Below are positions 13,801-26,400 of a DNA stretch of 64,000 nt, in pieces. Under the pieces are notes generated by a model that saw only the letters and a list, made by a program, of their open reading frames with translations, searched no databases and was not told the origin of the DNA. The stretch lies in the NCBI RefSeq assembly GCF_965363235.1, contig NC_134839.1:80563410-80627409 (forward strand), in the 5' to 3' direction. Within the stretch, counting starts at the first letter, position 1. Each line of letters starts with the position of its first letter. This DNA comes from Mytilus galloprovincialis (taxonomy: Eukaryota; Mollusca; Bivalvia; Mytilida; Mytilidae). A program made the translations under genes and the position numbers.

Positions 13801-14418
13801 GAAAATCATTGGAATATTTAAGCTTATAACATATGGTTAGATAAATCCAAAGCCTATGAACTTTAAATCTATTATAAATACTAAGTTTTCAACTCCCTCA
13901 GGCAAACTTGTACTCAAAATAATTTTGATATTTCATCTGACCAGCTTCCTATGCGTTCACAAGTTCATGTGCATACGGGTAACTCAATATTAAATGTGTA
14001 CGAATAAGTACAAAGGATATAGATACAAAACAGTCATTCTGTACCAATAAATTTTATTTATTATATACTAAATATCTATTACAGTCACGGTTACAAAAGC
14101 TTTATCAACTCCCTGATCTGTATTATGTTCTCTCAAGATAAAACATATACTTATGGTATATAATAAAGTCAGAGATGGGTCCGATTACTTTCAATGTAAT
14201 TGATTAAATTACAATTACTTTGTCATTTGTACAATTAAATTAAATTAATGATTACATCATTTCTGAAAGTGTCTGATTAAATTAATGATTACATTGGCAA
14301 AGTAATCATGATTACATCTGATTACAATGAATTTAAAAATATAACCATTTGAATGATGTGAATGAATTATTTGTTTAATTATAGCACTTTTTAGAAAGGA
14401 TTTTGTTAAATATATACC

Positions 14419-14458
<40 letters not shown>

Positions 14459-17400
14459 AACTTTATCTATTTAATAAACCACAAAAGTTCACTACATACA
14501 TACATAACATTGTGTCACTGGTCATGACCCATTACACTTTACCATCATTAATCTCTGAATTATTTAGACTTCAATTGAATATAGCTTTAAAAAGAGTTTG
14601 CTTTTTCGTTGTCTTCTGACCTCTTCCAGACTTTATATGAATTTAAAGGTGCTGGTTATGGAAGTTAAAATATGGATGAAATAAAGTTACCAGTTGAAAA
14701 CTATGTCAAATTTGGATAAAATTGTTTAATCAAATTGTAAACAAAATACAAGTACTATAAATCAAAGCATTTATGTCCAGTCCAAGTCCAACTTTTAATT
14801 AAGTTTGTGCTAATTAGATAAATTTTCTCATGTCTGATTAATCTTTTATCATATATATTGTCCTACAGCTATACTCAATTAGAAATTTCAATAAAAACAA
14901 ACCTTAATTGGTTTCCTACCTGTCAATTCAAAGTTGACAAAAATCACAATATAAACAAAAGATTACTTCAGGGTTAAAAAAGTATAATAATACTTAAATA
15001 TAACAATTTTTATCAAATATATATATGAACATCTTTAAATTATGAATAAATGTACAATAACTTTTACTACATGTACTAAGACCAGAGACATAAAATTGTA
15101 TTATATGTCTCTTCTTTAGGCTAATTAATGATGACTTTTCAATACTGTAACAGTTTACTAAAGTATACCAATCAATTATCATGCTATAATGTAAACCAAA
15201 CTATTTTAACATGTTAAATATTTATTAAATCAGAATAACAAAAAAGGTTCATTTATTGACCACAGTTCAAAGTTTTTTTCATTATAATCAGTATGTAATC
15301 AAAAAGTAATCAGGATTACAGGGTATTTTGAAAAGTAATTGATTAAATTAAATTACATGTAATCAGATTTTTGGCAGATTAATGATTACAATGATTACTT
15401 GAAAAATTGTAATCAATTACAGCTGATTAACGATTACAATTAAAATTACCCCAAGTCTGAATAAAGTATATATATAATACGTTGTTTTTTTTCAAAATCA
15501 CTCCATATCAGCTCTCATCCAATTCCTTTTAGTAGTTACAAAGTCTACACAATGTTTTAGTTTACCTGTTCCAAACTCTGTACATCAGATATCAGGAATT
15601 CCCTTAAGTAGTTACAAAGTCTACACAATGTTTTAGTTTACCTGTTCCAAACTCTGTATCTACAAAATCATCACAGATGATGGGTAATCTGTCTCCAAGG
15701 ATTGGATGTATCACATACTTCCCATGTAAATGTTTATATCTGTTGTCACGGGGATGCACTGCTATGGCAACATCACCAAACATTGTTTCTAGACGAGTTG
15801 TAGATACAACTACCTCACCTAAAATAGGGAATAAGTCTGATTACATACATTTGTAAGTGGCCTTTTCTTTGATTTTAAGATACAAAACAAATCATACAAA
15901 GAAAATCTGTTTTGTTAATGTTTGAAGAGATATGAGTTGTGTCGTTAAATTTGTTATCCTCTATGAAAAAATTATAGATCATTGGGATCTTGATGGTATG
16001 TTTGTTAAGGTAGCCGGTTCATCTTACATCAAAATTGATGTATTTTATATTTCTTAAAACTCAAACAAATTGCTGTCATCAAAAAGGTAAATTTAAACAA
16101 CATTAGCAATCATATCAATGTCTGTTTCAGAAAAAAATGGACATAAATCTGGATTGTCCTTTGACAACATTTTTTTTCCTTATATATTTTAATTTTATGA
16201 AAATAAAATTATATTTTATAAGTTATTTTTAATAAAGCTGATACTTTCTAAATAACATAAATATGACATTTTGCTGCTGTTTGGGGGATTTATTCAACAT
16301 AAAATTCAAATTACAGATCATTTGATGTTACAAAAGCATTACTTTATGAAAAAGTATACTGTGGATTCAGTACCATTTGACAGATACCAATTTTTGTGCA
16401 ATCTATGGGCAGAGGTTAACGACACATTTAAATGTTCATAGTCATTTTTTTCTAAAAGCCTTTTGCAAACTTTTGTCAGACCACAAAATCAAATATCAGA
16501 GAAAGTAGAATTTTCTTTTGTCTCATCATAAGAATCCACATAAACTTCCTCAAATGTCCTTGGAATGACCAGTGACAAAGTTCACAAGCTTCCACCCTTA
16601 AAGTGAGCACTCTATACCAATACAATGAGAGATGATTAAAATAGACTTGTTTTTTTTCAAGAGTAGACTCTCAAATGCATTTATTTTTTGTGAATTTGAA
16701 ATAAATATATATTCTAAATGAAAGAGAACCTACCTCCACCTTCTATGGGATAAGCAAACGATGTAAGAACTCCAAATTCTACTTTAGTATCATATCCTGG
16801 AAGTTTTAGAAGTGTTTTTCCTTCAATCGGAACATTATCTACCTAAAGATTTAAAGACTGGTATAATTTGTATTGTATAATAATTCCGAAATTACATTAC
16901 TGTGGATTCATAATTATTCGTTGGATACCAATTTTCTTGGATTTAGTTGGTACAGATGTATCACGAAATCAAATGTTCAACGAATAACATATTTTCAATA
17001 GGCTTTGTATACAGAGATTGTCACAACCACGAAATCAAATTTCCACGAATATGCAAATTTTCAGCAATCCACGAAAATTGATACCCATGAAAATAAATGA
17101 ATCCAAGAAATTTTAATATTTTGGGAATACCACTTACTGTAAGCAATATTCATATATGAATCACACCAGGCTGAAGAATCGATAATACTATTTAAATTGC
17201 TTTCATCTAAGTTTTTATTAAGTCTTTCCACTTTTCTGTGGAAAGACTTATTGTATTTGTTCTGATTATTATTATTATTTTTTTCTTCCGCCACATTCTG
17301 AAATTTTTGTTTCGCAATATGTCGCTTAGATATTTTGTATATTGTATAGTATAGTTTGTACGGTTTTAAATCTCACCCTGCTAAGACGAACAATTTTCTT

Positions 17401-20400
17401 TGTAAGGGTTATCTCCCTATTCACTGTTTATCATCTGTGTGCATCTCCTTCGTAACAAAAAAAGATATCGACAGAATTCTTTTTACAAATTGTTCGTTAC
17501 ATCCTCAGTAAATTTTGGCTAATTTGGATCGAAGCAATTCGATGAACTTTTATAGGAGTTATTCTACCTTTACAAAATAAATTTGTCGGTATGTTTTTTT
17601 AACTCATAAACAGTTAACCGTATAACCCTGGAATGTTTTTATTTGCAACTCCTAGGTCCGAACTAAGAAAATGAGGTCAAGGTCAAAGGTCAAGGTCAAG
17701 TTCTCAATTGTGACTTTTGCTTGTTTTTGCATTTTCTCCGACACTTTGAGAGATGAATATATAAGAATAAGTGCAAAATGTCTGCTTTATTGTAATGAAG
17801 ATATGCTACATTTAGTCTTATACAATTAAATGGCATCTTATAGGAGTTGGTGCCCCTGAAATGTCTTGATATGAGGTTATTTGATTATAACTTCAATTAA
17901 GTTCATTATAAAGACATTTGACCTTATACAAAAGGTTAAGTGACAAATGACCTTGAAAATGGCTACCAGAAGTGACCTTGAGAAAACCGGAAGTAGGTTT
18001 TTTGCAATTTTTTCACATATAAGTACTCAGAATCGATATATTTTGTCATATCGATACATAAACTGATTACTGAAGACAAAAAATGACTTCCAACAAACCG
18101 GAAGTGGCCAATTATCTCCCATTCTACATACAAAAGTATATAGAAACTATATATTTTTGGAATCAGTGTGAAAGAAGCTATCATATGAGACCGGAAGTGA
18201 CATTCATTTCAGCGGAAGAAGCATATTATCTCCCTTTTATCACTCAAAAATATAATTAAACCATTATACATCGCATCAATATGAAGAAACTACCTTCTTA
18301 TCCAAATTTCTTTGATGTGGAAAGACTTTCAATTGTTCTCTGAACAATTGGTTTTTAATTTATTATATATCTTTATTTTCACTTTAAATAAACTTTGCCA
18401 TGTCACATTTTTGTTTTTCACATTACTTCAAGTAACTATGCTGTATTACAGTAATATCATAATAACATATTGTTCATTTTATAATTTTTTTAACTAGATT
18501 TGTAACTTTCAATCAAGTGGTATCTTGGATTGGTTTGATCTTCATGCTTTCTTACAGATAGTAACTGTATAATATGTCCTTACATTTCTATACACACCTC
18601 TATATCAGATATTGTAGACTGTCCTTACATTTCTATACACACCTCTATATCAGATATTGTAGACTGTCCTTACATTTCTATACACACCTCTATATCAGAT
18701 ATTATAGGCTGCCCTTACATTTCTATACACACCTCTATATCAGATATTGTAGACTGTCCTTACATTTCTATACACACCTCTATATCAGACTTGTAGACTG
18801 TCCTTACATTTCTATACACACCTCTATATCAGATATTGTAGACTGTCCTTACATTTCTATACACACCTCTATATCAGATATTGTTGACTGTCCTTACATT
18901 TCTATACACACCTCTATATCAGATATTGTAGACTGTCCTTACATTTCAATACACACCTCTATATCAGATATTGTTGACTGTCCTTACATTTCAATACACA
19001 CCTCTATATCAGACTTGTAGACTGTCCTTACATTTCTATACACACCTCTATATCAGATATTGTAGACTGTCCTTACATTTCTATACACACCTCTATATCA
19101 GATATTGTTGACTGTCCTTACATTTCTATACACACCTCTATATCAGATATTATAGGCTGTCCTTACATTTCTATACACACCTCTATATCAGATATTGTAG
19201 ACTGTCCTTACATTTCTATACACACCTCTATATCAGATATTGTAGACTGTCCTTACATTTCTATACACACCTCTATATCAGATATTGTAGACTGTCCTTA
19301 CATTTCTATACACACCTCTATATCAGATATTGTTGACTGTCCTTACATTTCTATACACACCTCTATATCAGATATTGTAGACTGTCCTTACATTTCTATA
19401 CACACCTCTATATCAGATATTGTAGACTGTCCTTACATTTCTATACACACCTCTATATCAGATATTGTAGACTGTCTTTACATTTCTATACACACCTCTA
19501 TATCAGATATTGTAGACTGTCCTTACATTTCTATACACACCTCTATATCAGATATTGTAGACTGTCCTTACATTTCTATACACACCTCTACATCAGATAT
19601 TGTAGACTGTCCTTACATTTCTATACACACCTCTATATCAGATATTGTTGACTGTCTTTACATTTCTATACACACCTCTATATCAGATATTATAGGCTGT
19701 CCTTACATTTCTATACACACCTCTATATCAGATATTGTAGACTGTCCTTACATTTCTATACACACCTCTATATCAGATATTGTAGACTGTCCTTACATTT
19801 CTATACACACCTCTATATCAGATATTGTAGACTGTCCTTACATTTCTATACACACCTCTATATCAGATATTGTTGACTGTCCTTACATTTCTATACACAC
19901 CTCTATATCAGATATTGTAGACTGTCCTTACATTTCTATACACACCTCTATATCAGATATTGTAGACTGTCCTTACATTTCTATACACACCTCTATATCA
20001 GATATTGTAGACTGTCTTTACATTTCTATACACACCTCTATATCAGATATTGTAGACTGTCCTTACATTTCTATACACACCTCTATATCAGATATTGTAG
20101 ACTGTCCTTACATTTCTATACACACCTCTACATCAGATATTGTAGACTGTCCTTACATTTCTATACACACCTCTATATCAGATATTGTAGACTGTCCTTA
20201 CATTTCAATACACACCTCTATATCAGATATTGTTGACTGTAGAGCACAAGACCAATTCACCAGTCTGTTACTTCTATAGATTAAACCTTCATCATACAGT
20301 CTTACAAAACTTTCTACAACAGCTTCAGATAATTTCTAAAATGAAAAGGTACACATAGTTAATAAATACTTCTCTCATGGTTGTGGCCTGTTATCTTTGT

Positions 20401-23400
20401 CCTCGATGAAGAAATATTTAATATAGTACACTGAAGAGAGTGTGATACAAATAAGTGACAAGAAAAATGGGTGAATTTGATTAGTCTTTAATGCATTGTG
20501 TTTTGAAATTGCAACATTTTCATTGGCTATTCATTGGCCCACGTCTAGAGAAGTATCTTACCTTGTCCATTGTGAAACAAGCTCTATCCCAGTCTAGTGA
20601 TGATCCCAGTAACTTCATCTGTTCATATATTCTTTCACCTTTCCTTAAACAGAATGTATCCTTTCATTGTACTTAATTGTAAACTGACTTATATTAAAAC
20701 AAGAGTGCACACACTGAAATGTCTTGCCTTCTTTACAAATCATTGGTATTAGGTTGGTAGTCCTAAATATAAAGCTTTATTACAACTGTCACATAAACTT
20801 AACATTAACCAAGAAAACTAAACATTGACCAATGAACCATGAAAATGAGTTCAAGGACAGATGAACCATGCCAGGCAGACATATACAGCTAACAATTCTT
20901 TCATAAAACAATCAAAGTGATAGAAATCACTCATGGAAAGATTAGAAGTGTAGTTTGCAAAATTTTATATTAAGGTATGGTAGGGGAGAATGAACAATCT
21001 AAATTGTTAATTAATTACAGTTGATTATTGGATATTTATAAAGTAAATTATAGGCCTTACTTGAATAGCTTTTATATATTCATATTTATATCATATTTCA
21101 TTTTTTTAAAGATCTTGTTAATCCATTGATCATTTATCTTTCAGACATAATTTACAGAATCACTTTATGTATTGTAGATCAAAAGTAATAGGCAATAAAT
21201 AAATCTATCATCCTTATATATATCAAATATCTAACATATACATTTGTGTATTCAATTATGAGGTCAAATATTGTATATTGAAGTAGTATATTGAAGGTTC
21301 TAATTATGTAAGACTGAGGTTGATAAGTAATGTGGTCAATTTGATTGACAGTCTAGGAGGTGGGGCATTGTAATCAAAGGTCCACCTTGTCTCTGATTGT
21401 TTGGTGATAATGACAGCTGTCAATCATTATAGTATTGTATCATTGTATCAATACCCATTACCTAATCAAAATGTTATAAAAAAAAGCCTGCACATCAACA
21501 CACCTTAGTTACATACATTCTTTGATGAACTGCTCCAAAAATATACCAAATTTTTTCAGTTCATATATATGTGTATTTAATATGTGCACATACATGAGAA
21601 CTATAGGGAACTATATTTCAGTGTGGATACATTTAGTAACAGTAGCTAACCTGTCATGTTGTTAGGGAGGCCAGTGCCTTAGTAAAGATTTAGAACAAGT
21701 TCTAATCTTTCCAAAAATAGTTGACCTACTGCTTATAGTTTAAGAAAAACAGACAAAAACACATAAAGTTAATACTAAGCAATGAACCATGAAAATAAGG
21801 TCAAGGTCAAATAAAACCTGCACCACTGACAAAGATCATTAAATATTTCCATACACCAAATATAGTTGACCTATTGCATATAGTATTAGAAAAAAAGACC
21901 AAAACTCAAAAACTTAACTTTTTTTTACCACTGAACCATGAAAATGAGGTCGAGGTACACCTTACAGTCCTTCCATACACTGAATATACTAGACCCATTG
22001 CTTATAGTAACTGAGATATGGACTTGACCACCAAAACTTAACCTTGTTCACTGATCCATGAAATGAGGTGAGGTCAAGTGAAAACTAACGACGGGCATGA
22101 GGACCTTGCAAGGTACGCTCATACCAAATATATTCCTATTACTTATAATAAGAGAGAATTTAACATTACAAAAAATCTTAACTTTTTTTTCAAGTAGTCA
22201 CTGAACTATGAAAATGAGGTCAAGGACATTGGACATGTGACTGACGGAAACTTCATAACATGAGGCATCTATATACAAAGTATGAAGCATCCAGGTCTTC
22301 CACCTTCAAAAATAAAAAGCTTTTAAGAAGTGAGCTAACGCTGCCGCCTGCCGAACCACTATCCCTATGTCGAGCTTTCTCCGACAAAAAAAACCATGCA
22401 TTTCATTTTCTGTTAAATTTTTTTCTACTTTCACCATATATTTGCAGAACTTAAAAACACTTGATCGTACATATACAAGTTTAGAATCGTTTGTTTTATT
22501 GTCATATTGTAGTAACAGGTCAAGAAAAGATATCTGCAAAGTGCAAACATGACAATCTACTAAAGAACACTTGAATATTTAAAACAAATAAAATATAATT
22601 AATCTTTCAAAAATTCTTTTGTTATCATGGTTATACATTGAATTGAAAAAAACCTATAGATTATAAATCTATTCTTCTAAACAAAGGAGGGAGTTTCACA
22701 GCTACAATAGTATGTATGAAAGATAATAGACAATTGCTTTATTTCTATTTTCTAATGCAACATCAGTGATTATAACATTATTAAAATTTCACATTACTGA
22801 ACCAGGGCTCACACTACTTCAGAATTATAGGGAGAAGTGACTTCTCTTTTTGAAACTGATAGGGAGAAATGGTGAGATTTGAAAGAGAAGTGCTCATTCG
22901 TGCGGTGCGCTACAATGTTTGGATATTACAATAGTATAAAGGGTCATATGTAAATAATGTTCTTTTTATATTATTCAATTCATATCTGAGTATACAATTA
23001 AAGTAACATTTCAAATTAAAAGTGTTTAAGTTTTACTAAGGTTCTTGTGAGAAACTACCAACTAAATATTTAATATCTAGCACTAAAAAAAATATTTGTT
23101 TTATTTTAAAAATGTAAAGAAATTATAATATATCAATTAGTCTCTTAATGCGTGTGGAATACGTAATTTTCCCCTTTGGGATCAATATTCTTCTGTCAGC
23201 TGTTCCATCCGTGCGTCCGTAGTAATTATTGTAAACATACGGATTTCGGTCATAGCTGGTCCGGTTCAGATCTGTAATTTAGAAATCGGTCAATGGCGGA
23301 CGAATGCAAGAAAATTTACAAAAATAAACGATGTTTGACAAGTTATTTGGAAAGGAATATGACGTTTTTAATGCAATAAATGGATAAAACATTTACTGGA

Positions 23401-26400
23401 GGCAACTTTTATCACGTTTAAATGAAGTAACAAACTTATTTTGCCGCCGAAATTTAGGTTGATGTACGTTTTCGAGTAACAAGCACCGGAACTTGAGGAA
23501 ATGCACGAAGTGATAAAAAGTTGTATTTTTATCAAATAACCTGCTACACACTGCAAAGACAATGCTTCAACCTCTTTTCTTAAGATAATGAATCGTTTAT
23601 GTCTAAATTTCTTTAATTATCAATAAAAAATTGATGTTTCATCAACTTGGTAAAAATTGAAAATGTCCGATGACGGAAGCGACTGAAAGCGAGTATCGTC
23701 AAGAACAGGGCGACTTGTTTTCGCTTTTGGGGGTCGGGGAAAGCGAAGTGACGGTCGGGAAAGCGACTTCTTCGCCCAAGTCGCCTGGTAGCGTGAGCCC
23801 TGCTGAACTGATAAAACCCTTTTGATGGAAAATTATAAATGAAAGATCAAAGGAAATATCAAGCAATGAAAAATTCAGTACATCTAGCATTCCTTAATGA
23901 AATATTCTGCTGCAGAATACATTAACACTTCAGATTAATTTAATTCTAATTTGAAACTTAAGCATGTTATCGTTTAGATATAGAGTAAAAATACAAAAAA
24001 AAATTAACACAAGAGCCAATGAAAAAATAGAATTAACCAGAATATCAAAGAGACAGACTAGTGTTGCTGTTTTTTCAAATACATTTTTTCCAAGGGTCAT
24101 TAACAATTTTAAGATGACAGTTAGAATTGGCATTATAAACCACAAGTCATTATAATTAGTTTCTTACTCATTCTTCCATTTCCAGACTTCTTCCAGAAAC
24201 TTATCTCTGCCAATATCAAATCTTGTTTTATTCTGGTTCCTGGTTAACTGTTTCTCTACTACAACTTGTGTAGCAATGCCAGCATGGTCACATCCTGGAA
24301 TCCATACTGTTTCTATACCTTGCATTCTTTTCCTGCATAATAGGAATATTCTATATTGTAAGTTATTAAATGTTGTAAATTCTATGGTTTATGTAACCTG
24401 AACAAACTAAATCAAAGTTTAGGGCATGTGTGACCTCGTGACAAAATTATTAATGTCAATGTAGATATGTCAAAAAACGTTTCACATACTTATTAAAAGT
24501 AATTAATTTGAGAAAGATAAGGCAGAAAAGAGAAAATATATGATAAACCTGGAGAAAAACATATATTGTACTATGAATGATTAACAAAGTAAATTATCTA
24601 AGTATGACCCAGAAGTTATCTTATGAATCATGTATGTTTAGTAGACTAGTTTACTACAAAAAAAGAACAGGAGTTTTCTCTGAAATTCTCATTAGTGAAA
24701 GTGCATCCAATTAATTCAAAATTTAAATATCTTTTTCAATCTTTCCATTATAGCCATGTTAACCTCAAAAACTTCACAAGCCAAGAAAAGGTATGCAGAG
24801 AACTTTATAAGCAATCTAAAGAATTAATCAAGTCATTAACAGTAACCATCATGTATTTAGATTGATGTCTACACCAAATTGCATCACACAATACTACAAC
24901 AACAAATGTTTCCATTCATGTAACCTGTGAGACATTTTGATAGTCAAATTCAAATGTTAAAATCAAAGGTAATTCTTTAACATTTAAAGAAGCAAAACAT
25001 TAATCACATTGTTGAAAATTCCTTTGGAAACAGCATGCCCAAGTGATGCCTCAGTAACTCAAAGCATAAAATATTTGGATGTTATCTTTATCTTACCATC
25101 TGACAATAGCATCCTGAATGGAGTTGGTCAGAGCATGACCAAGATGTAAAGAGCCTGTAACATTTGGTGGTGGTAAACAAACAACAAACTTCTCTTTTCT
25201 GTCTTTACAATCTTTCGCTTGTTCTCTCTAAAAAATAATATAATACAGATAGTGGTTCAAAGTGTTCAATGGTTATCATGGTTATGGGCAATTATGTTTG
25301 CTCTTCAAACCAATCTCTTATTAGGAAATTTAAAGACTGTATGCAAAATTTCGATTCAAGGAATTCAATGTGTCGAAGGCCATACTTACACATATAATTG
25401 TTAACTTTTTACACATTGTGACTTGAATGGAGAGTTGTCTCATTGGTACTCATACCCCATATTCTTGTTTCTATTTACATCCACATTTATAATCGTTTTT
25501 TATTTTTAAATTATTGTCAATAAAAGAATGTTTTCAAATACAAAAGTGTTCTGCAGTGGAAGTTTATCTTAAATTTCAGAGTGATATCAAAACTTAAAGA
25601 TTTATGAAGGAACAGCAGCAGATCATCTAGACAGAAAAAAAAAGACTCAAATTAATGTGAAAGCTATCTCAAAAAAAGTTGTTTAATGTTGAATAAGATC
25701 TGAAATTATCACAGGTTATTAGAGCTGACTGTGGATGATGAAAGTTGACATATATATGGTGAACTCCATCAAAACCTCAACCTCATTAAAGACTCCTTCT
25801 TTAGATTTGAACTAACATTGAACATTGGAGCTGAATGTTTTACCATACAAATTTTGTCCTTATGTACAAAACATTCAATCTATGGTATGGTAATAATTTT
25901 GATATACACAATTTTTGCAGTGCATACCTGGTACTCTGGAGAAAAATAGCCTTGTTTGACCCACCAACTGTACCAAGCAGCTTCCACATAACTAGGACTA
26001 TATGCTGGAGGTAATGGTCCAGTCACATCTAGAAAGTATAAACTTTTTGTTATAAAGTCATGGTAGTTAAATCTGCTTATTCATTGTTCACACTTGCAAG
26101 ACCTGAATTTGATATTGACAATGAGGATCAGTTAAGAAACTTAACTTGAGAACAACAGGGATGACTTCAGTTTCACAATTGTGAAGTTAGCATTTAGTTT
26201 CCATTTAACGTAAAATGTTACAGCAGCGCCTGTATATATCACTTAGTTGATATTTCAGAGTTTGTGTTTTCTATCATGATTTCTGTGAAAGAGGTTTACT
26301 GCACTTGCTCACAAGGAAGGTATTGTATTCAGGGTACCACCTGGTAAAGTTGAAGAATCCCCTTTAAAAGTATTACATAGACTATAATTAGTTGGTTGAC

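Noticed and set aside
18574..19020. 148-codon plus-strand frame with repeated YTHLYIRY peptides
   Set aside because: It is the translation of the 45-bp minisatellite in the antisense direction to VARS2; no start context or homologue.
18577..20239. CRISPR-like regular array
   Set aside because: Period is 45 bp with no unique spacers, in a eukaryotic intron; it is a minisatellite.
22260..22552. Overlapping frames on both strands
   Set aside because: Fall in the tail of the CCATGAAAATGAGGTCAAGG repeat shared with 27050-27790.
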